From Lutimaribacter saemankumensis (GTDB lineage Bacteria; Pseudomonadota; Alphaproteobacteria; Rhodobacterales; Rhodobacteraceae), in the NCBI RefSeq assembly GCF_900100005.1, contig NZ_FNEB01000003.1, positions 299,095-363,094 of the forward strand: DNA of 64,000 nt. The letters run 5' to 3'. Within the stretch, counting starts at the first letter, position 1, and each line of letters starts with the position of its first letter. Below the pieces are notes generated by a model, which was given only the letters and a program-made list of their open reading frames with translations, made no database searches and had not been told where the DNA came from. The position numbers and the translations under genes were made by a program. Below are positions 52,202 to 61,050 of this stretch, piece after piece.

Positions 52202-52681
52202 ATGAAGTTTGCAACACTGACACTGGCGGCATCGCTAATCGCAGGCGCCGCAGCCGCCGATGTCGTCGCACCCGGCGATGTCAAAATGGACGAATACGGA
52301 GCCGTCGCGGAATCGCTGACGGGTCAGCCGGGCAATGCTGCCGAAGGTGAAAAGGTCATGACGACCCGCAGCCTTGGCAACTGCGTTGCGTGCCACCAGG
52401 TCACAGCGCTGGAATATGCGCCGTTCCATGGCAATGTCGGTCCGAGCCTGGATGGCGTGGGCGATCGCTGGAACGAGGCCGAACTGCGCGGCATCGTCGT
52501 GAACGCCAAGAAAACATACGACGGCACGGTCATGCCGTCCTATTACAGGGCGAATGTCGATGGTTACATCCGTCCGGGCAATGCCTACACCGGCAAGGCC
52601 GCAGACGATTCATTTGGTCCGCTGCTGACCGCGCAGCAGATCGAGGACGTTGTCGCGTTCCTGAGCACTCTGAAAGAGTGA
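52202..52681 (+). CDS. soxX: SoxX monoheme cytochrome c subunit
   Basis: 159 aa from ATG 52202, preceded by GGAGGAATC; an ATG twelve bases upstream is in frame but would use no ribosome site. The signal peptide (about 1-19) is followed by one heme c site CVACH at 61-65; the distal Met is in GTVMPSYYR (near Met115). With SoxA it forms SoxXA, which couples thiosulfate oxidatively to the SoxY Cys in the periplasm. First gene of the soxXYZABCD run. Confidence 0.95.
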   Translation: MKFATLTLAASLIAGAAAADVVAPGDVKMDEYGAVAESLTGQPGNAAEGEKVMTTRSLGNCVACHQVTALEYAPFHGNVGPSLDGVGDRWNEAELRGIVVNAKKTYDGTVMPSYYRANVDGYIRPGNAYTGKAADDSFGPLLTAQQIEDVVAFLSTLKE

Positions 52682-52715
52682 CGGGACGCAACAGATCTAA
52701 CTGAGGAGTAGAGAA

Positions 52716-53132
52716 ATGGACTTTACACGTCGCGATACGCTGGCCCTGGGTGCCGGTGCTGTTGCTCTGACCGTCCTGCCGTTCCGCGTGAACGCAGCCG
52801 GTGAGGACGCCATCGCCGCCTTTACCGGTGGCGCGGAAGTCGCCGAAGGTGGCGTGAACCTGGACGCACCCGAAATCGCCGAAAACGGTAACACCGTTCC
52901 GATCGGCGTTTCCGCAGAAGGGGCAACCGCTATCATGCTGCTGGCGATGGGCAACCCGACCCCCGGCGTCGCAACCTTCAACTATGGTGAACTGGCAGGC
53001 AGCACGATGGCCTCGACCCGTATTCGCCTGGCCGGCACGCAGGACGTCGTCGCAATCGCCAAGATGGCAGACGGTTCGTTCGCGAAAGCCACCAAGAACG
53101 TCAAAGTGACCATCGGCGGCTGCGGCGGCTGA
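52716..53132 (+). CDS. soxY: SoxY sulfur-carrier subunit
   Basis: 138 aa. Twin-arginine signal (FTRRDTLALGAGAVALTV, cut after about residue 28), so it is exported folded with SoxZ. The immunoglobulin-like body ends in the swinging arm GGCGG, whose Cys136 carries the thiosulfate/sulfane adduct. It is 34 bp after soxX and 25 bp before soxZ. Confidence 0.97.
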   Translation: MDFTRRDTLALGAGAVALTVLPFRVNAAGEDAIAAFTGGAEVAEGGVNLDAPEIAENGNTVPIGVSAEGATAIMLLAMGNPTPGVATFNYGELAGSTMASTRIRLAGTQDVVAIAKMADGSFAKATKNVKVTIGGCGG

Positions 53133-53157
53133 TCGGGATATCCAAGGAGACAAGACA

Positions 53158-53487
53158 ATGGCAGACGGTGCAAAGCCCCGCGTGAAGGCCCCGAAAAGTG
53201 CTTCGGCCGGTGAGGTCGTCACGATCAAGACCCTGATCAGCCACAAGATGGAATCGGGTCAGCGCAAGAACAAGGATGGCTCGGTCATCCCGCGTTCGAT
53301 CATCAACCGCTTCACCTGCGAGTTCAACGGCACGTCCGTGATCGACGTGAAGATGGAGCCGGCAATCTCGACCAACCCGTATTTCGAGTTCGAAGCCAAG
53401 ATTCCCGAATCCGGTGACCTCAAGTTCACCTGGTACGACGATGACGGCTCGGTCTACGAAGACGTGAAAACGGTCCAGGTCGGCTAA
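53158..53487 (+). CDS. soxZ: SoxZ sulfur-carrier partner
   Basis: 109 aa, no signal peptide, as usual since it rides the SoxY Tat signal. The SoxZ fold is recognised from KAPKSASAGEVVTIKTLISH and FEFEAKIPESGDLKFTWYDD. It holds SoxY so that its C-terminal Cys reaches SoxXA, SoxB and SoxCD. The stop TAA is followed by an intercistronic hairpin before soxA. Confidence 0.97.
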   Translation: MADGAKPRVKAPKSASAGEVVTIKTLISHKMESGQRKNKDGSVIPRSIINRFTCEFNGTSVIDVKMEPAISTNPYFEFEAKIPESGDLKFTWYDDDGSVYEDVKTVQVG

Positions 53488-53503
53488 TAACAATAACAGG
53501 TGA

Positions 53504-53530
53504 CCTGTCCCTGCGCGATGCAGGGGCAGG
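53504..53530 (+). other. Intercistronic hairpin soxZ-soxA
   Basis: CCTGTCCCTGC and GCAGGGGCAGG form an 11-bp stem (one G-U) with a 5-nt loop. There is no U-run. It probably sets the soxYZ mRNA end or stability rather than terminating the operon, allowing more SoxYZ than SoxA. Confidence 0.6.
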
Positions 53531-53553
53531 TTTCGCCAAAGGGAGGACGCTTT

Positions 53554-54408
53554 ATGAATTTCAAGGCACTGACGGCCATCGCGGCCCTGATGGTAGCGGC
53601 ACCGGCGCTGACGTTCGCGGATCCGGATAACGACACGCTGACCATCAATGGCGAAGAGATGGTGACCAAGGCGCCGCTGCCCGCGCATCTCGAAGACAGC
53701 ATGCTGACCGAGATCATGTCGGGCTGGCATTTCCGCAACGACGATACCCAGGCCATGCAGATGGACGACTTTGACAACCCCGGCATGCTGGCGGTCGAAG
53801 ATGCCGCAGCGGCGTGGGATACCGTCGAAGGCACTGCTGGCAAGTCCTGCGCTTCGTGCCACGAAAACGTCGAAGACAGCATGAAGGGCGTGCGCGCGGT
53901 TTATCCCAAGTGGAACGAGAAGGCTGGCGAAGTCCGTACTCTCGCCATGCAGATCAACAACTGCCGCACCGAGAACATGGGCGCCGAGCCGTACAAGTAC
54001 GACAGCGGCCCGATGGCTGCGATGGAGGCCCTGATCACCGTGCAATCGCGCGGCATGCCTGTCGATGTGGCGATCGACGGCCCGGTGGCAGACACCTGGG
54101 AAAAGGGTAAGGAAATCTACTATACCCGTTTTGGCCAGCTCGAACTGTCCTGCGCATCCTGCCACGAGCAGAATTATGGCAACATGATCCGCGCAGACCA
54201 CCTGAGCCAGGGTCAGATCAACGGTTTCCCGACCTACCGCCTGAAGAACGCCAAGCTGAACACCGTGCATGGCCGGTTCAAGGGTTGCGTGCGCGACACC
54301 CGCGCCGAAACCTTCAGCCCGGGCAGCCCGGAATTCGTGGCGCTGGAACTGTATGTCGCCTCGCGCGGCAACGGTCTGTCGGTCGAAGGACCGTCGGTTC
54401 GTAACTAA
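53554..54408 (+). CDS. soxA: SoxA diheme cytochrome c subunit
   Basis: 284 aa from ATG 53554, preceded by GGGAGGACG; upstream in-frame ATGs at 53500 and 53518 would run through the hairpin. Signal peptide about 1-22. Two heme c sites, CASCH at 99-103 and CASCH at 200-204, so it is a diheme SoxA; the catalytic Cys that becomes persulfide is Cys245 in KGCVRDTRAE. SoxXA starts the cycle by joining thiosulfate to SoxY. Confidence 0.96.
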   Translation: MNFKALTAIAALMVAAPALTFADPDNDTLTINGEEMVTKAPLPAHLEDSMLTEIMSGWHFRNDDTQAMQMDDFDNPGMLAVEDAAAAWDTVEGTAGKSCASCHENVEDSMKGVRAVYPKWNEKAGEVRTLAMQINNCRTENMGAEPYKYDSGPMAAMEALITVQSRGMPVDVAIDGPVADTWEKGKEIYYTRFGQLELSCASCHEQNYGNMIRADHLSQGQINGFPTYRLKNAKLNTVHGRFKGCVRDTRAETFSPGSPEFVALELYVASRGNGLSVEGPSVRN

Positions 54409-54415
54409 ACCCTCG

Positions 54416-54451
54416 AACCCCGCGTCAGGCTGACAAGCTTGGCGCGGGGTT
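54416..54451 (+). terminator. Hairpin between soxA and soxB
   Basis: AACCCCGCG and CGCGGGGTT form a 9-bp stem with an 18-nt loop, followed by TTGTC. It could be a partial terminator splitting soxXYZA from soxBCD, which would then need its own promoter, for which a candidate lies next to it. Confidence 0.5.
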
Positions 54452-54485
54452 TGTCATTAACAACCCATTCACATATGCGCATGTG
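54451..54485 (+). promoter_or_regulatory. Candidate internal promoter/operator before soxB
   Basis: TTGTCA (54451-54456) and TATGCG (54474-54479) are 17 bp apart. The palindrome CACAT-ATGCGC-ATGTG (54470-54485) overlaps the -10 and, with its flank, includes TTCACATAT, a 9-mer also found (reverse strand) in the soxS-soxV operator region. It may be a third SoxR site (inference). Confidence 0.4.
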
Positions 54486-54526
54486 TCGAGTGTGCGCCCC
54501 GTGATAAAGAAAAGTGAGACACCACC

Positions 54527-56224
54527 ATGATCTCCCGCCGCGATTTCCTCCAGGTTTCGATGGCCGCTTCGGCGCTCGTTGGCGCCTCGGGCTTTGGCAA
54601 TTGGGCCCGATTGGCCGCACAGCAAAGCCTGACCCAGGACCAGCTGCTGCAGTTCGATACATTCGGCAATGTCTCGCTTATTCATGTCACCGACATTCAC
54701 GCGCAGCTCAAGCCGATCTATTTCCGCGAGCCCGAAGTGAATATCGGTGTGGGTGAAAACAAGGGCGCCGTGCCGCATGTGACGGGCGCCGACTTCCGCA
54801 AGCTTTACGGCATCGACGATGGCAGCCCCAGCCACTACGCGTTGACATACAACGATTTTTCGTCGCTGGCACAGGCCTATGGCAAGGTTGGCGGGCTTGA
54901 CCGCGTGGCCACTGTCGTGAACGCGATCCGCGCCGATCGCCCCGACGCGATCCTGCTGGATGGCGGCGACACATGGCATGGGTCCTACACCTGCTACCAG
55001 ACCGCCGGGCAGGACATGGTCAACGTGATGAACGCGCTCAAACCCGATGCGATGACTTTCCACTGGGAATTCACGCTGGGATCGGATCGTGTGCGCGAAA
55101 TCGTAGGCGACCTTCCCTTTGCCGCGCTTGGCCAGAACATCTTTGATGCCGAGTGGGACGAACCCGCCGAGGATTTCGCCCCCTACAAGTTCTTCGAGCG
55201 TGGCGGTGCAAAGATCGCCGTGATCGGTCAGGCCTTCCCCTATATGCCGATCGCGAACCCGCGCTGGATGTTCCCCGAATACAGCTTCGGTATCCGCGAC
55301 GAACACATGCAGGAAGTGGTCGACCAGGTACGGTCCGAAGGGGCCGACCTCGTTGTCGTGCTCAGCCATAACGGCTTTGACGTGGACAAGAAGATGGCCG
55401 GCGTCGTGACCGGGATCGACGTGATCCTGTCGGGCCACACCCATGATGCACTGCCCGAACCCGTTCTGGTGGGCGAAACGATCATCGTCGCCTCGGGGTC
55501 GAACGGCAAGTTCGTCAGCCGCGTCGACCTGGACGTTCGCGACGGCCGCATGATGGGCTTCCGCCACAAGCTGATCCCCATCTTCTCGGACGTGATCGAA
55601 CCCGACGCCGAGGTCGCGGCGCTGATCGACGAGCAGCGTGCGCCCTTCAAGGACCAGCTCGAAGAGGTGATCGGCCAGACCGACTCGCTGCTGTATCGCC
55701 GTGGCAACTTTAACGGCTCTTGGGACGACCTGATTTGCGACGCGCTGCTGAGCGAACGCGAGGCCGATATCGCGATGTCGCCCGGCGTCCGTTGGGGCCC
55801 GTCGCTGATCCCGGGCGACAATATCACCCGCGAAGACATCTGGAACGTCACCTCGATGACCTACGGCAAGGCGTATCGTTCGGAAATGACCGGCGAGTTC
55901 ATCAAGGTGATCCTCGAAGATGTCGCCGACAACATCTTCAACCCTGATCCCTATTACCAGCAGGGTGGGGACATGGTCCGCATCGGCGGCATGGGGTATC
56001 GCATCGATATCTCGAAGCCGCAGGGCGAGCGCATCAGCGACATGACCCTTCTTAAGACCGGCGAGGCGATCGACCCGGCCAAGAACTATGTCGTCGCCGG
56101 CTGGGCCAGCGTCAACGAAGGCACCGAAGGCCCGCAGATCTGGGACGTGGTCGAAAGCCACATCCGCAAGATGGGCACCGTGACCGTTTCGGAAAACAAC
56201 AGTGTCAAGGTCGAGGGGCTCTGA
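54527..56224 (+). CDS. soxB: SoxB thiosulfohydrolase
   Basis: 565 aa. A Tat signal (ISRRDFLQVSMAASALVGAS) targets it to the periplasm. It is a dimanganese calcineurin-like/5'-nucleotidase-fold enzyme that hydrolyses the terminal sulfone of SoxY-bound thiosulfate to sulfate. Metal ligands are in TDIHAQL (Asp56, His58), DGGDTWHGS near 144, SHNGFDVD and SGHTHDALPEP near 301, and SNGKFVSRVDLD follows. Length and motifs are canonical. Confidence 0.97.
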   Translation: MISRRDFLQVSMAASALVGASGFGNWARLAAQQSLTQDQLLQFDTFGNVSLIHVTDIHAQLKPIYFREPEVNIGVGENKGAVPHVTGADFRKLYGIDDGSPSHYALTYNDFSSLAQAYGKVGGLDRVATVVNAIRADRPDAILLDGGDTWHGSYTCYQTAGQDMVNVMNALKPDAMTFHWEFTLGSDRVREIVGDLPFAALGQNIFDAEWDEPAEDFAPYKFFERGGAKIAVIGQAFPYMPIANPRWMFPEYSFGIRDEHMQEVVDQVRSEGADLVVVLSHNGFDVDKKMAGVVTGIDVILSGHTHDALPEPVLVGETIIVASGSNGKFVSRVDLDVRDGRMMGFRHKLIPIFSDVIEPDAEVAALIDEQRAPFKDQLEEVIGQTDSLLYRRGNFNGSWDDLICDALLSEREADIAMSPGVRWGPSLIPGDNITREDIWNVTSMTYGKAYRSEMTGEFIKVILEDVADNIFNPDPYYQQGGDMVRIGGMGYRIDISKPQGERISDMTLLKTGEAIDPAKNYVVAGWASVNEGTEGPQIWDVVESHIRKMGTVTVSENNSVKVEGL

Positions 56225-56300
56225 GCTCCCGCCAAACCCAACCCTTTGCCCGGCCGGTTCGCGTGCCGGAGTCTGAATCTTCAAAGGAGGCTAGAGAAAG

Positions 56301-57572
56301 ATGACTGCCAGCTTCAAAGGCAAAACGCCCTCGCGGCGCGCCTTTCTGAAGGGCTCGATCGCGGCGGGTGGTGCCGTGTTCGGGGCCAGCGCGGCCAAGG
56401 CCGCGGAACCCGATCCGCTGATCACCGAGGTGCAGGACTGGGCCACAGGCCTGGGGGACGGCGTTGACGCAACGCCCTACGGCCTGCCGATCAAATACGA
56501 AAGCGATGTGATCCGCCGCAACGTGGAATGGCTGACCGCCGACACGATTTCGTCGATCAACTTCACCCCGATCCATGCGCTCGATGGCACGATCACGCCG
56601 CAGGGCTGCGCGTTCGAACGCCACCATTCGGGGGCAATCGAGCTGCGCAAGGAAGACTACCGCCTGATGATCAACGGGCTGGTGGATACGCCGCTGGTCT
56701 TCACCTATGAAGATCTGGAGCGGTTCCCGCGTGAAAACCATGTCTATTTCTGCGAATGCGCGGCCAACACCGGGATGGAATGGGCCGGCGCGCAGCTGAA
56801 CGGCGCGCAGTTCACCCATGGCATGATCCACAACATGGAATACACCGGCGTGCCGCTGCGTACCCTGCTGAACGAGGCAGGCGTGCAGACCGAGGGCAAG
56901 TGGGTCTATGTCGAGGGTGCCGACGCATCGTCGAACGGCCGTTCGATCCCGCTGGAAAAGGCGCTGGACGACGTTCTGGTGGCGTTCAAGGCCAATGGCG
57001 AAGCGCTGCGCAAGGAACACGGCTATCCCGTGCGCCTGGTTGTTCCCGGCTGGGAAGGCAACATGTGGGTCAAGTGGCTGCGCCGCGTCGAAGTGACCAC
57101 GCAGGCGATTCAGAGCCGCGAGGAAACCTCGAAATACACCGACACACTGGCCAATGGCACCAGCCGCAAATGGACCTGGGTCATGGACGCCAAATCGGTT
57201 GTCACCTCGCCCAGCCCGCAAAGCCCGATCAAGCACGGGCATGGCCCGCTGGTGATCACGGGCCTGGCATGGTCGGGCCGTGGCGCGATTACGGGTGTCG
57301 ACGTGTCGCTTGACGGTGGCATCAACTGGCAGCCCGCGCGCCTGGCACAGCCCGGCACGGCCAAGGCGCTGACGCGTTTCTATCTCGATGTCGAGTGGAA
57401 CGGCGAAGAGATGTTCCTGCAATCGCGTGCGCGCGACGAAACCGGATACGTTCAGCCCAGCAAGGCGCAACTGCGCGAAGTGCGCGGCGAGAACTCGATC
57501 TATCACAACAACTGCATCCAGACCTGGTGGGTGAAACCGAACGGGGAGGCCGAAAATGTCGAAGTCTCTTAA
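56301..57572 (+). CDS. soxC: SoxC sulfane dehydrogenase molybdopterin subunit
   Basis: 423 aa. Tat signal SRRAFLKGSIAAGGAVFGAS. A sulfite-oxidase-fold protein with the Mo-coordinating Cys probably at 153 in FCECAANTGMEWAG. With SoxD it removes six electrons from SoxY-bound sulfane sulfur. Presence of SoxCD means full oxidation to sulfate without sulfur globules. GGAGG lies upstream of the ATG. The last 17 bp overlap soxD. Confidence 0.96.
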   Translation: MTASFKGKTPSRRAFLKGSIAAGGAVFGASAAKAAEPDPLITEVQDWATGLGDGVDATPYGLPIKYESDVIRRNVEWLTADTISSINFTPIHALDGTITPQGCAFERHHSGAIELRKEDYRLMINGLVDTPLVFTYEDLERFPRENHVYFCECAANTGMEWAGAQLNGAQFTHGMIHNMEYTGVPLRTLLNEAGVQTEGKWVYVEGADASSNGRSIPLEKALDDVLVAFKANGEALRKEHGYPVRLVVPGWEGNMWVKWLRRVEVTTQAIQSREETSKYTDTLANGTSRKWTWVMDAKSVVTSPSPQSPIKHGHGPLVITGLAWSGRGAITGVDVSLDGGINWQPARLAQPGTAKALTRFYLDVEWNGEEMFLQSRARDETGYVQPSKAQLREVRGENSIYHNNCIQTWWVKPNGEAENVEVS

Positions 57573-58761
57573 TCTTTATGGCGGTGTCGGCGTCGGCCTC
57601 GTCGCGTTGCTGACCGGCGCGTACAACTTTGCCGACCGCAACGTGACGCCCATGCCATCCGACGCGCCGAAAATGGCTGCCGAAGCGGACACCGATTTCA
57701 TGCTGATCGCGGCTGCACAGGCCAGCGATGCGGCCGCCGACGGCAAGTTCGGCCTTGGCCGTCCCGCGCTGCCCGAAGAGGTCGCCGCATGGAACCTGGA
57801 TGTCGCGCCTGACGGCACCGGCCTTCCGGTTGGTTCGGGCTCGGTCGAGGACGGCGAGATGCTGTTTTCGGAAAACTGCGCCGTCTGCCATGGCGAATTC
57901 GCCGAAGGTGTCGGCAACTGGCCGAAACTGGCTGGCGGCGAAGGCACGCTGGCCGACAAGGATCCGCTGAAAACCGTCGGGTCGTACTGGCCCTACCTGT
58001 CGACCGTGTGGGACTATGTCCACCGCTCGATGCCGTTCGGCGCCGCGCAAACCCTGTCGAACGACGAGGTGTACGCGATCACGGCCTACATCCTGTTCTC
58101 GAACTACCTTGTGGACGACGATTTCGTTCTGTCGAACGAAAACTTCCTCGAGGTCGAGATGCCGAATGCCGACGGGTTCATCGTGGATGATCGCGAAGAA
58201 GCCGAAAAGCACTTCTGGACGGCCGAGCCCTGCATGGAAAACTGCAAGGACAGCGTGGAAATCACCATGCGCGCCGCCGTTCTGGACGTGACCCCGGAAG
58301 AAGAAGGGGCCGCGGACGAGGCGGCAGCAGAACCCACCGCAGCGACCGAGGAAACCCAGACGGCCACGGCTGAACCCGCACAAGAGGCCGCCGCCGAAGA
58401 GACACCTGCAGCCGAGGCAACCCCGGCCGCCGCGTCGATCGACACGGCGCTGGCGGAAGAGGGTGAAAACGTCTTCAAGAAGTGCAAGGCCTGCCACCAG
58501 GTAGGCGAAGGCGCGACCAACAAGACCGGCCCCGTCCTGAACGGTGTCATCGGGGCCAAACTGGCCCATGTCGAAGACTTCCGTTACAGCAAGACGATTG
58601 TTGAAATGGGCGAAAGCGGCATGGTCTGGGACGAAGCCAACCTGTCGGCCTTCCTGGCGAAGCCGCGCGATTTCATCAGCGGCACCAAGATGTCCTTTGC
58701 CGGACTTCGCAAAGAGGACGACATCAAGGCTGTCATCGAGTATCTCAAGACCTTCCCGTAA
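57556..58761 (+). CDS. soxD: SoxD diheme cytochrome c subunit of sulfane dehydrogenase
   Basis: 401 aa, starting inside soxC (17-bp overlap). A hydrophobic N-terminal segment (about 8-25), heme c site 1 CAVCH at 108-112, an Ala/Glu/Pro/Thr-rich linker (about 250-297), and a second cytochrome domain with CKACH at 310-314 and the Met ligand in GTKMSFAGLRK. The C-terminal domain resembles cytochrome c2. It passes electrons from SoxC to a small cytochrome c. A hairpin and a strong terminator follow. Confidence 0.95.
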   Translation: MSKSLNLYGGVGVGLVALLTGAYNFADRNVTPMPSDAPKMAAEADTDFMLIAAAQASDAAADGKFGLGRPALPEEVAAWNLDVAPDGTGLPVGSGSVEDGEMLFSENCAVCHGEFAEGVGNWPKLAGGEGTLADKDPLKTVGSYWPYLSTVWDYVHRSMPFGAAQTLSNDEVYAITAYILFSNYLVDDDFVLSNENFLEVEMPNADGFIVDDREEAEKHFWTAEPCMENCKDSVEITMRAAVLDVTPEEEGAADEAAAEPTAATEETQTATAEPAQEAAAEETPAAEATPAAASIDTALAEEGENVFKKCKACHQVGEGATNKTGPVLNGVIGAKLAHVEDFRYSKTIVEMGESGMVWDEANLSAFLAKPRDFISGTKMSFAGLRKEDDIKAVIEYLKTFP

Positions 58762-58860
58762 GCGGAAAGGCAGGTCAGGGCCGGCCAGACCGGCCCTGTC
58801 GACAAGGATAATACCGGTACCACGGTCCTGTTTCGGGCAGTGGACCGGGAAAGTTAAGGA

Positions 58861-58896
58861 CGGGCGCCTCACAGGTTGAGGTGCCCGTTCTTTTTT
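58861..58896 (+). terminator. Rho-independent terminator after soxD
   Basis: CGGGCGCCTCA and TGAGGTGCCCG form an 11-bp stem (one G-U) with a 5-nt loop, followed by TTCTTTTTT. A second 8-bp hairpin without U-tract (AGGGCCGG / CCGGCCCT) lies about 80 bp upstream. soxEF thus likely has separate or read-through expression. Confidence 0.93.
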
Positions 58897-58997
58897 CGCG
58901 TATTTCCAGAATAAAAGATTGAAAAAATAGGGGAACGCCCGCACCATATTTCAACAAGCGCCCCGAAAGAGAGCGCATGAAAATGGGAGGAAACGCC

Positions 58998-59711
58998 ATG
59001 AAAATCGGCGTTCTGTCGGTGGCCGCCGGCTTTCTTTTGGCTGCGGCGCACTGGGTTGGATATGCGGCTGCCGACGAGATCGGCGATGCCGAAAGCGGCG
59101 AAAAGATCTTTCGCAAATGCGCCAGTTGCCACCAGGTCGGGAAGGGGGCCGAACACCGCATCGGCCCGCATCTCAACGGTATTTTCGGGCGCAAGGCGGG
59201 CACGGTGGACGGCTATGAGCGGTACTCCGAAGGGCTGGTCCGGGCAGGCAACGACGGCCTGGTCTGGTCGCTCGAAAAGCTGCATGCCTATCTGGAGAAC
59301 CCGAAATACCTGGTGTCGGGCACACGGATGAATTTCGCCGGGCTCAAGGATCAGCAGGACCGGGCCGACGTCCTGGCCTATCTGCGCCGCTTTTCGGACA
59401 ACCCCGCCAACATCCCCGAGGCGCAGCCGACCGCCGTTGCACCCGAGGTGGAGCTGTCGCCCGAGATACTCGCCCTCGTCGGTGATCCCGAATACGGCGA
59501 ATACCTCGCTAGCGAATGCACCACCTGCCATCAGCGGGACGGCTCGGACCAGGGCATCCCGTCAATTACCGGGTGGCCCGAAGAGGATTTCGTGATCGCG
59601 CTGCACGCATACAAGCGCAAGATTCGCCCGCACCCTGTGATGCAGGCCTATGCCGGGCGGTTGACGGAAGAAGAGATTGCGGCGCTCGCCGCATATTTTG
59701 CAGGGCTCTGA
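58998..59711 (+). CDS. soxE: SoxE diheme cytochrome c
   Basis: 237 aa from ATG 58998, preceded by GGGAGGAAA; the in-frame ATG at 58977 has no such site. Signal peptide about 1-25. Two cytochrome c domains, CASCH at 41-45 (with KMNFAGLKD-type Met segment RMNFAGL) and CTTCH at 174-178. SoxE pairs with the flavoprotein SoxF, like flavocytochrome c sulfide dehydrogenase (FccA/FccB). It is 31 bp upstream of soxF. Confidence 0.9.
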   Translation: MKIGVLSVAAGFLLAAAHWVGYAAADEIGDAESGEKIFRKCASCHQVGKGAEHRIGPHLNGIFGRKAGTVDGYERYSEGLVRAGNDGLVWSLEKLHAYLENPKYLVSGTRMNFAGLKDQQDRADVLAYLRRFSDNPANIPEAQPTAVAPEVELSPEILALVGDPEYGEYLASECTTCHQRDGSDQGIPSITGWPEEDFVIALHAYKRKIRPHPVMQAYAGRLTEEEIAALAAYFAGL

Positions 59712-59742
59712 GAGGCCTGCACCTTTCATGGGAGGATACGGT

Positions 59743-61011
59743 ATGAAACTAAACAGACGCGCCTTTATAGGAACCGGTGCAGCGGCGGCGGCCGCGCTCC
59801 AGGCTCCGAACGTGTGGGGCGCCGCGCATGGGCGGCCCAAGGTTGTTGTCATCGGCGGTGGGGCAGGGGGCGCAACCGTGGCCCGCTATCTTGCCAAGGA
59901 CAGCAAGGGCGAGATCGACGTGACCCTGGTCGAGCCCACGCGGCAGTACTACACCTGCTTTTTCTCGAACCTTTATATCGGCGGGTTCCGCGATCTGAGC
60001 TCGATTGCGCACAGCTATGGCACGCTGGCGTCGGAATACGGGATCAACGTGGTGCACGACTGGGCCACCGGCATCGACAGGGACGCCAAGACCGTCACGC
60101 TGGCGGGCGGCGCAGTGCTGCCCTATGACAAGCTGGTGCTGAGCCCGGGTATCGATTTCGTCGATGGCGCCGTGCCGGGGTGGGATCTGAACGCGCAGAA
60201 CAAGATGCCCCACGCCTACAAGGCGGGCAGCCAGACCGAACTGCTGAAGGCGCAGCTTGAATCGATGCCCGAGGGTGGTCGTTTCGCGATGGTCGCGCCG
60301 CCGAACCCCTATCGCTGCCCGCCGGGGCCTTACGAAAGGGTCAGCATGGTCGCGCACCTGCTCAGCCAGATTAACCCGACCGCCAAGATCCTTGTCGTTG
60401 ATCCGAAAGAGAAATTTTCCAAGCAGGCGCTGTTCGAAGAAGGCTGGAACAGGCACTATGCCGGCATGGTCGAACGGATCGGCCCGGATTTCGGCGGTGA
60501 CAAGGTCGAGGTCGACCCCGGCGCGATGACCGTCACGGTCGACGGTGTCGTTGAAAAGGTCGACGTCTGCAACGTGATCCCGGCGCAAAAGGCTGGCCGG
60601 ATCTGCGAAATCGCCGGCATCAACGACGGCAACTGGGCGCCTGTGGACGGTCACAGCATGGTCAGCCGAATGGATGCGAATATCCACGTCCTTGGCGATG
60701 CGACCAACCAGGGCGACATGCCGAAGTCCGGTTTCTCGGCCAACAGCCAGGCCAAGGTCGCCGCGATGGCGATCCGGGGTGAACTGACCGGCTCCAAGGT
60801 GTTCCCGGCCAAGTTCTCGAATACCTGCTGGTCGCTGATCGACACCGATGACGGGGTCAAGGTCGGGGCATCCTACCAGGCGACGGACGAAAAGATCGCC
60901 AAGGTGGACGGCTTCATCAGCCAGACCGGCGAGGATGCCGCGCTGCGCAAAGCGACCTACGAGGAAAGCCTGGGCTGGTATGCCGGTATCACGGCGGACA
61001 TGTTCGGCTGA
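59743..61011 (+). CDS. soxF: SoxF flavoprotein (FCSD-type sulfide dehydrogenase)
   Basis: 422 aa. Tat signal NRRAFIGTGAAAAAALQAP, FAD dinucleotide motif KVVVIGGGAGGATVARYL (about 33-50), redox Cys72 in YYTCFFSNLYIG and a second Cys in NTCWSLIDTDDGV, as in FccB. It oxidises sulfide or sulfur on the periplasmic side with SoxE. ATG 59743 is chosen for its GGGAGGATA site. It ends the plus-strand sox run; soxG and soxH are absent. Confidence 0.93.
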   Translation: MKLNRRAFIGTGAAAAAALQAPNVWGAAHGRPKVVVIGGGAGGATVARYLAKDSKGEIDVTLVEPTRQYYTCFFSNLYIGGFRDLSSIAHSYGTLASEYGINVVHDWATGIDRDAKTVTLAGGAVLPYDKLVLSPGIDFVDGAVPGWDLNAQNKMPHAYKAGSQTELLKAQLESMPEGGRFAMVAPPNPYRCPPGPYERVSMVAHLLSQINPTAKILVVDPKEKFSKQALFEEGWNRHYAGMVERIGPDFGGDKVEVDPGAMTVTVDGVVEKVDVCNVIPAQKAGRICEIAGINDGNWAPVDGHSMVSRMDANIHVLGDATNQGDMPKSGFSANSQAKVAAMAIRGELTGSKVFPAKFSNTCWSLIDTDDGVKVGASYQATDEKIAKVDGFISQTGEDAALRKATYEESLGWYAGITADMFG

Positions 61012-61050
61012 ACCGCGACTTGCACCGGGGCCGCACAGGCCCTGGTGCCC

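Noticed and set aside
54425..56284. 619-codon minus-strand frame opposite soxB
   Set aside because: Antisense to the canonical soxB sequence; no recognisable domain.
57322..58947. 541-codon minus-strand frame opposite soxC/soxD
   Set aside because: Crosses the soxD terminator and the soxC-soxD overlap, with low-complexity Gly/Phe/Arg stretches that mirror the SoxD Ala/Glu linker.
61023..61047. Strong terminator between soxF and dsbB
   Set aside because: The inverted repeat CACCGGGGCC / GGCCCTGGTG has no U-tract on either strand, so it is mentioned only as a weak hairpin.
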